Part shown: positions 43,586 through 48,385 of the stretch, in pieces | How the letters are laid out: each line of letters opens with the position of its first letter | Numbering within the stretch: position 1 is the first letter of the stretch | Origin: UBA1563 sp041667115 | GTDB taxonomy: Bacteria; Bacteroidota; Ignavibacteria; Ignavibacteriales; Ignavibacteriaceae | Direction of reading: 5' to 3' | Assembly (NCBI GenBank): GCA_041667115.1 | Contig: JBAYFO010000027.1 | Location: 1-48,385, forward strand | Length of the DNA stretch: 48,385 nt | Made by a program: the position numbers and the translations under genes | The notes under the pieces: model-generated | The model's database searches: none | The model's input: the letters and a program-made list of their open reading frames with translations, nothing else | What the model was told of the DNA's origin: nothing

Positions 43586-44512
43586 TTGGATAGAAAAACT
43601 CCTTCACGTTTCCAACTTATTTCTGCTTTCGCGGCAGTTTATATTGTTTGGGGTTCTACATATTTAGCAATCAAGTACGCAATCATTTCGTTCCCTCCTT
43701 TTTTAATGGCGGGATTTCGCTTTCTCATTTCCTCCGTTATAATTTTTGGTATTGCCCGGTTTTTCAGTAAAGAAAAAATAAAACTAGCTTATTGGAAAGA
43801 TGCATTTATTGTTGGTGGAGCTTTATTACTTGGTGGCAACGGCGGAGTCGTTTGGGCTGAACAAGTCGTTCCTTCAGGCTTAACCGCATTAATAGTTGCA
43901 ACCGTTCCTATATGGATGGTGTTGTTTGATTGGATGCATCCTCACGGAAATAAACCAACCTTAAAAATAGTTTTGGGATTGGCGTTTGGCTTTACAGGGT
44001 TGTTAATTATGATTAGTCCCAGCTCAATTTTGTCAGGTGAAAGTGTAAATCTTTATGGTGCGGGAGCGTTATTAGTGGCTACCTGTGCATGGGCTTGGGG
44101 TTCAGTCTATTCAAGACATACTAATTTTCCCAAATCAAAACTCTTAACCGTTGCTATGGAAATGGCTGCCGGAGGATTACTTCTCGTTCTTACCGGTTCT
44201 CTCTTTGGCGAATGGAATAATCTTCATTTAACTCAATTAACTCCCAACTCAATAACCGCATTCATTTATTTGATTGCCGTTGGTTCGGTTATTGGTTTTA
44301 CCGCATACATCTGGTTGCTCGAAGCTGCGGGTCCTGCAAAAGCTTCTACGTATGCATATGTTAATCCCGTTATTGCTGTTATTCTTGGATGGTTAATTGC
44401 CGGTGAAGAACTATCGGGGAGAATTATTGTCTCGGCATTGTTCATTATTCTTGGAGTTGTTTTCATTATCACAAAAAAAGAATTTTTCAAATTCCGGAAA
44501 GGAACAAAATAA
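43586..44512 (+). CDS. EamA/DMT-superfamily permease (RhaT-like)
   Basis: The 308-residue protein has about ten helices and two EamA repeats: 'AAVYIVWGSTYLAIKYAI' (N-terminal) with 'GGNGGVVWAEQVVPSGLTA', and 'VIGFTAYIWLLEAAGPAKAS' with 'TYAYVNPVIAVILGWLIAGE'. It starts at TTG 43586, because no usable ATG lies before the conserved 'FQLISAFAAVYIVWGSTYL' and TAGGAAA lies 7 bases upstream. Such DMT transporters export amino acids or metabolites; the substrate is unknown. A hairpin terminator follows directly. Confidence 0.9.
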   Translation: MDRKTPSRFQLISAFAAVYIVWGSTYLAIKYAIISFPPFLMAGFRFLISSVIIFGIARFFSKEKIKLAYWKDAFIVGGALLLGGNGGVVWAEQVVPSGLTALIVATVPIWMVLFDWMHPHGNKPTLKIVLGLAFGFTGLLIMISPSSILSGESVNLYGAGALLVATCAWAWGSVYSRHTNFPKSKLLTVAMEMAAGGLLLVLTGSLFGEWNNLHLTQLTPNSITAFIYLIAVGSVIGFTAYIWLLEAAGPAKASTYAYVNPVIAVILGWLIAGEELSGRIIVSALFIILGVVFIITKKEFFKFRKGTK

Positions 44513-44543
44513 AAAGCGGAACGCTCGCGACCATTCCGTTTTT
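44511..44543. terminator. Bidirectional hairpin terminator
   Basis: GCGGAA pairs with TTCCG(T) around an inner TCGCGA, flanked by A-tract and T-tract, between two convergent genes; so it can stop transcription from either side. The core resembles the hairpin at 3310-3329. Confidence 0.7.
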
Positions 44544-44550
44544 AAATAAT

Positions 44551-46797
44551 TTATCTTAACAACACCATCTTCTTGCTCTGAACAAAATCACCTGCACGAA
44601 GTTGATAAAAATAAATCCCGCTTGAAAGATTTGCTGCGGAAAACTCTGCTGTGTAATTGCCTGCCGGCTTTTCTTCATTAACCAAGTTTATAACTTCTCT
44701 TCCTAACGCATCGTAAATTATTATTGTAACGTTACTTTGTTCGGCAACAGAATAATTAATTATCGTTGTTGGGTTAAATGGATTTGGGTAGTTTTGCGAA
44801 AGCGAAAACATTTGGGGTGAGGAAGAATAATTATTTTTGATGTCAGTAATTAAATATTCACCTACTCTATATACAATAATGGAGCCATTTCCTGCCCACC
44901 AAATATTAGGTCGTTTGTCTTTGATGAATACTTCTATATCATTTATAGGGCTAGTAGTATAGCTAATCATATTATAAACAAAATCAAATTTTCCTCCCTC
45001 ATGATAATAGGCAATCATTGTGCCATCATAACCACATGCAAAGGTTAACAATCCTTGCATAGTTTGGCCAACTATTTCAATGTCATTCGTTTGGAAAGAA
45101 TATGGGTTATCAACATACTCCCAAGTTTTACATCCATCCTTTGTAAAAGCCATAGTCCCCTGCTTATATGCCACCATTGCTGTTAGTGAATCATAAAAAT
45201 CAAAACCTGAAAAACAAGAAATATCATTATCAATTATATCCCACGTTTTTGCCGTATCTCTTGATAACCAAACCCCCTGTTGGTTCACAAACCAAAGATG
45301 GTCTTTATCGGTAAACTGCATTTTGAAAAAAGAAGTAATATAGTTGGACGGTTGATTTTTTGTTTTAATTAAATATTCTTTCCATGTTATTCCGCCATTG
45401 GTCGTTACCATATTAAAAACTGAATCGGTAGATAGTTTTCTACATTCGAAAATCACTCCCACATCTTTATTCAAGAAAGTTACTCCACGCATAAACGAAA
45501 GATCAGAAGTTAAATTGGTTGTATTCCATGCACTCCCTCCATTTTTTGTGTGTAAGAGTTTTCCGTTAATTATAGCCCAACCTTCCAGAGAGTCAATCAT
45601 ATCTAGATATCTAATTTCATACAAGTTTTCTTTTTCGTACTGTACATCCCAGTTTCTCCCACCATCAATAGTTTTTAAAATCCCAAGACTTCCAATACCC
45701 CACCCTAGTTTTTCACTTACAAAATCGATCTTATAAAAATTTACTTTTAACGATTTACTAACTCTTGCCCAACTAGTACCGTCATCATTTGTTTTTATTA
45801 GATCATTACCAAATACAAATGCTTCTCCATTTTTCTTAGCTTCAATTTTGCAATTTATGCTGTTGGTTAAATTTAGTTGCTTCTTCTCCCAACTATTTCC
45901 TCCATCATTTGAAATAATCGCTTCATTATTAGCATTAAGAGCAAAAATATTTTTAGTGTTAACAGCGCTAATGCTGTTGAAATTATAATTCTCTTGAGAT
46001 GATGAATCACCATATTGAATAATCCAGTTTCGTCCGCCATCAGAGGTATGATAAATATTTGAATTTTTACCGACCATCCAACCAAGCGAGTCATCTACAA
46101 ATACAAAGGAATGCATCAAGTGTTCTAGCCCAATCCATAATGTGTCCCATGAATTTCCCTCATTAGTTGATTCTAAAATAAAAGAAAGTGAATCTTGAAT
46201 GAGATTACTATTATAAGCATGCACGTTGTTACATAATGCTAGGATTCGTTGATTCCAAAAATTATGGAACTGAACAATTTCACCATATGGAAATGAAAGA
46301 CAACCACTTATAAATCGAGGCATTTGATATTTAATGTCCCATTTTTCGTAAAAATTATCCAACATCGATATTTGTCCGTAATCATCAGATTTAATTATTT
46401 TACTGTTGGAGATTGGAATAAAAGTTAACACATCCTCAATATTTATATCTGCACTATTCCAAAGGTTTCCGGTTTCTTCACTACTATATAGAAAGCTAAT
46501 ATCATCTCCAACAAAAGAAGGAGGTGAGTAGATAAAGCCTTGTGTTTCATTAATAAATTCTATTTGCGTTAAATTATTTCTTTGGTAATGCTTCTGTAAT
46601 GCCCAGGTATTTCCACCATTACTTGTAGCATAAATACTCCCACAACAAGTAATAAAATAACCGGAAGAGTCATTAACAAATATTAAATCATTAATAGCGT
46701 TGGAAGGGATATCGGGATATAGCAATTGCTGTGAGTTATGTTTTTCTGAGAGAACAAGTACTAGAAAAATCACATAACACAAAAACTTTGTTTTCAT
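44551..46797 (-). CDS. Secreted YCF48/BNR-repeat protein with T9SS sorting domain
   Basis: I choose ATG 46797 (AGG 8 bases upstream), which gives a signal peptide MKTKFLCYVIFLVLVLSEKH; the in-frame start at 46878 would add 27 residues. The 748-residue product is built of YCF48/BNR-like propeller repeats with the pattern 'S-x-D-G-G-x-x-W' ('TSDGGRNWIIQ', 'SNDGGNSWEKK', 'TIDGGRNWDVQ', 'TKNGGSAWNTT', 'TTNGGITWKEY', 'TKDGCKTWEYV'), predicted seven- or more-bladed. The C-terminus is a T9SS type A domain ('SLSQNYPNPFNPTTIINYSV', ending 'SKKMVLLR'). It is probably a surface-exposed binding or adhesion protein; catalytic residues were not seen. Confidence 0.9.
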   Translation of the reverse strand: MKTKFLCYVIFLVLVLSEKHNSQQLLYPDIPSNAINDLIFVNDSSGYFITCCGSIYATSNGGNTWALQKHYQRNNLTQIEFINETQGFIYSPPSFVGDDISFLYSSEETGNLWNSADINIEDVLTFIPISNSKIIKSDDYGQISMLDNFYEKWDIKYQMPRFISGCLSFPYGEIVQFHNFWNQRILALCNNVHAYNSNLIQDSLSFILESTNEGNSWDTLWIGLEHLMHSFVFVDDSLGWMVGKNSNIYHTSDGGRNWIIQYGDSSSQENYNFNSISAVNTKNIFALNANNEAIISNDGGNSWEKKQLNLTNSINCKIEAKKNGEAFVFGNDLIKTNDDGTSWARVSKSLKVNFYKIDFVSEKLGWGIGSLGILKTIDGGRNWDVQYEKENLYEIRYLDMIDSLEGWAIINGKLLHTKNGGSAWNTTNLTSDLSFMRGVTFLNKDVGVIFECRKLSTDSVFNMVTTNGGITWKEYLIKTKNQPSNYITSFFKMQFTDKDHLWFVNQQGVWLSRDTAKTWDIIDNDISCFSGFDFYDSLTAMVAYKQGTMAFTKDGCKTWEYVDNPYSFQTNDIEIVGQTMQGLLTFACGYDGTMIAYYHEGGKFDFVYNMISYTTSPINDIEVFIKDKRPNIWWAGNGSIIVYRVGEYLITDIKNNYSSSPQMFSLSQNYPNPFNPTTIINYSVAEQSNVTIIIYDALGREVINLVNEEKPAGNYTAEFSAANLSSGIYFYQLRAGDFVQSKKMVLLR

Positions 46798-46861
46798 AGC
46801 ATACCTAAAATTTTTAATACAAGTCACGATTATTAATTGTTCATAATATTGCTTGATAGTA

Positions 46862-46899
46862 TAACGACTTGTTATCACGCCTTGCGTGACAGGTTGTTA
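46862..46899. other. attC-like imperfect hairpin
   Basis: TAAC-AC-TGT-CACGC arms pair with GCGTG-ACA-GT-GTTA with one three-base bulge and two G-T wobbles. The right end reads GTTAAAC, which fits the GTTRRRY core of integron recombination sites; on the minus strand this is GTTTAAC, fitting RYYYAAC, while the opposite end (GTATAAC) is imperfect. It lies between the YCF48 gene and the small membrane-protein gene. It may also be a plain hairpin. Confidence 0.35.
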
Positions 46900-47017
46900 A
46901 ACTCCAACACTGCCGTATTAATTATTTAAATATTTATAATTCCATCTTATCTAAGCACCCTCATTTGCGGAATGTCAGCGATATTTATTTTTCTCTTGAC
47001 TCTTTACTTATTAAAGA

Positions 47018-47029
47018 AGTTATATGGCA
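47018..47029 (+). repeat. 12-bp inverted repeat, left copy (AGTTATATGGCA)
   Basis: It is the exact reverse complement of 47598-47609, and the two copies bracket the small membrane-protein gene at 18 and 8 bases. Confidence 0.6.
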
Positions 47030-47046
47030 TTTTAAATAAACAAAGC

Positions 47047-47589
47047 CTACCTATTTACTAATATATCCTCTTTAATTTCAGAATCATTCCATAAATCATC
47101 TGAATAGAATGAATACAAAAACAATCCGATGAATTGAGGTAAAAATATATATGAATATAAAACTAAAAAAATAGTTCCCCCAACCAATCCTAAATCATTA
47201 ACATTATCGAATATTGAAGTTTCGTTTCCATACGGTATGATTAAGAAAAGAACATTTATAAAAAATGCAATAACCCAAATAAATCTGTTCAATATTATTT
47301 TTTTGTATGCAAAACCAAAAAGAGCAATGGATGTTAAAATAGTAAAGGGAATAGCTAAGTAGTCATAAAATTCATAATTAATAAATGTAAAGCCTAAAGT
47401 AACAGCAATTGAAATTGCAGCAAAAACTATTGCATAAATTTTCCAAAATAATTTATGTTTAATTAGAAAATAAAACCCTAGACCAAATATTGATAACACA
47501 ATTAAGAGTTGAAAAAAACTATGCGTAAACAACAACTTGAATAATAAACCACCAAAAAAGAAAAATGCTAGAATTTTAAATATGTTCAT
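47047..47589 (-). CDS. Small integral membrane protein of unknown function
   Basis: The 180-residue protein has five to six hydrophobic helices from the start ('ILAFFFFGGLLFKLLFTHSF', 'LLIVLSIFGLGFYFLIKH', 'IYAIVFAAISIAVTLGFTF' and others) and a short charged C-terminus ('NDSEIKEDILVNR'). No transporter or enzyme motif was recognised. It is rich in Phe, Ile and Leu and more AT-rich in codon use than the neighbouring genes. It is bracketed by a 12-bp inverted repeat and no ribosome site is obvious. It may be a mobile cassette gene. Confidence 0.65.
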   Translation of the reverse strand: MNIFKILAFFFFGGLLFKLLFTHSFFQLLIVLSIFGLGFYFLIKHKLFWKIYAIVFAAISIAVTLGFTFINYEFYDYLAIPFTILTSIALFGFAYKKIILNRFIWVIAFFINVLFLIIPYGNETSIFDNVNDLGLVGGTIFLVLYSYIFLPQFIGLFLYSFYSDDLWNDSEIKEDILVNR

Positions 47590-47597
47590 TTATTGTC

Positions 47598-47609
47598 TGC
47601 CATATAACT
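47598..47609 (-). repeat. 12-bp inverted repeat, right copy (TGCCATATAACT)
   Basis: The exact reverse complement of 47018-47029. Confidence 0.6.
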
Positions 47610-48069
47610 ATTACTCATGCCGCACTGTTCAGTTAATTAAAGAATACATTACTGCACGGCGCTGCATCCACCAAAGGCGGACAGGTATATGTATTCCAAT
47701 TGTTTTATTCTTCATTCTAACAAACAAATGCTCTGCTAAAAAAGATTTAACTGATTTTAAATAAAATTCTTTTCTTGTTTTTTTCTTTGTGGGTAATAAA
47801 AGGAGAGAGGGTAACGTCTTTACCCCGTTCGGTAATGTTGTGCTATGTAAAACTATCTCAGAAATAAAGTTTCCTCATCTTTCAATAATTACATGGTCAA
47901 ACGTAAGGATATCCCTACATATTTCCAATTCAGCGGCAAAATATTTTTTTCCTAGCCCGCCGGTAAAAACACATACCCGCTTTCACGCGAAGAAGTTTTC
48001 AGTATTCAGTTATCAGTTCGCCGCGGAACACTTCTGGAACATTCTTACTTCTTACTTCTTAATTCTTAA
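47610..48069. other. Gene-poor region with a possible gene remnant
   Basis: No intact gene is seen. On the minus strand 47875-47982 reads 35 open codons ending 'GGLGKKYFAAELEICRDILT' and 'FDHVIIER' then stop, with protein-like composition but no start codon; it may be the 3' end of a decayed gene I could not identify. A GCCG-rich palindromic region is at about 47620-47665, and short TTCTTAATTC repeats occur at 48050-48070. Confidence 0.35.
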
Positions 48070-48211
48070 TTCTAACATATACCCTGGTAAACCAGAACCA
48101 AAATTGATCTCAGAACAAGCATGCCCGGCTCAGACGGGGATTAAGGATTTTAGAAGCATGCCAAGGCTTGCCATGGTTAGAAGATTTTGGCACATCAAAA
48201 ATCAAATATCG
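48070..48211. repeat. 142-bp direct repeat, copy 1
   Basis: It differs from copy 2 (48244-48385) at 4 of 142 positions. It contains a 19-bp quasi-palindrome CATGCCAAGGCTTGCCATG. The 174-base period equals 58 codons, so one plus-strand frame stays open through both copies. Confidence 0.9.
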
Positions 48212-48243
48212 TTAATCATTATTCTTAAATTTTTAATTCTGAC

Positions 48244-48385
48244 TTCTAACATATACCCTGATAAATCGGAACCAAAATTGATCTCAGAACAAGCATGCCC
48301 GGCTCAGACGGGGATTAACGATTTTAGAAGCATGCCAAGGCTTGCCATGGTTAGAAGATTTTGGCACATCAAAAATCAAATATCG
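48244..48385. repeat. 142-bp direct repeat, copy 2 (ends at the window edge)
   Basis: The second copy, separated from the first by 32 AT-rich bases, ends exactly where the window ends, so further copies may lie beyond it. Confidence 0.9.

Noticed and set aside
1..48385. tRNA, rRNA, insertion sequence or prophage genes
   Set aside because: No T-loop-like sequence, ribosomal sequence or transposase/integrase reading frame was recognised by eye; a tRNAscan/ISfinder run would settle this.

Overview
The window reads as chromosomal DNA of an AT-rich bacterium of the Bacteroidota/Chlorobi group, most likely Ignavibacteria. The evidence is three secreted proteins ending in a type IX secretion (T9SS) sorting domain with the Y-P-N-P-F-N-P core, several TAnnTTTG-like promoter -7 boxes, many OmpA-like secreted and beta-barrel proteins, and an nhaD gene lying inside a complex I operon. 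The lineage call is an inference from these traits; no rRNA or tRNA gene was seen.

Layout. 1-5421: start of an OPT transporter (-), a secreted YncE-propeller/phosphoesterase, a small secreted protein, a broken 3' copy of the phosphoesterase gene, a T9SS cargo protein, and a non-coding block of nested 21-bp/126-bp repeats. 5422-9133: endonuclease III-like glycosylase (-), phosphohexomutase (+), DUF58 protein and TPR lipoprotein (-). 9451-15978: a four-gene (+) cluster of a secreted protein, a FecR-domain protein, a large outer-membrane-type protein and a CHASE2-adenylate cyclase, which looks like an envelope-sensing cAMP module. 16036-16647: an odd thioredoxin-like protein. 16644-30382: a 13.7-kb (-) block, in transcription order asnS, nuoJ, nuoK, nuoL, nuoM, nhaD, an unknown small protein, nuoN, nnr, vanZ-like, ydcF-like, nusB, MFS transporter. 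Only the membrane-arm half (J-N) of complex I is here.

30600-37835: a secreted Lys/Ala-rich protein, an OmpR/histidine kinase pair, a DUF6600 protein (-), pdxJ and a T9SS family-10-like glycosyl hydrolase. 37854-39864 (-): a thiol-redox cluster (trxB, unusual thioredoxin, groES, glutaredoxin). 40029-44512 (+): aldo/keto reductase, a ten-haem c-type cytochrome translationally coupled to an outer-membrane beta-barrel (candidate trans-outer-membrane electron conduit), and an EamA transporter. 44551-48385: a YCF48-repeat T9SS protein (-), a small membrane protein flanked by inverted repeats and an attC-like hairpin, and a gene-poor end with two 142-bp direct repeats in the same reading frame.

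The strongest candidates for a second look are the decahaem cytochrome/barrel pair, the FecR/barrel/CHASE2-cyclase cluster, the nested repeat array, the remnant gene duplication, and the possible cassette-like unit near the right end.
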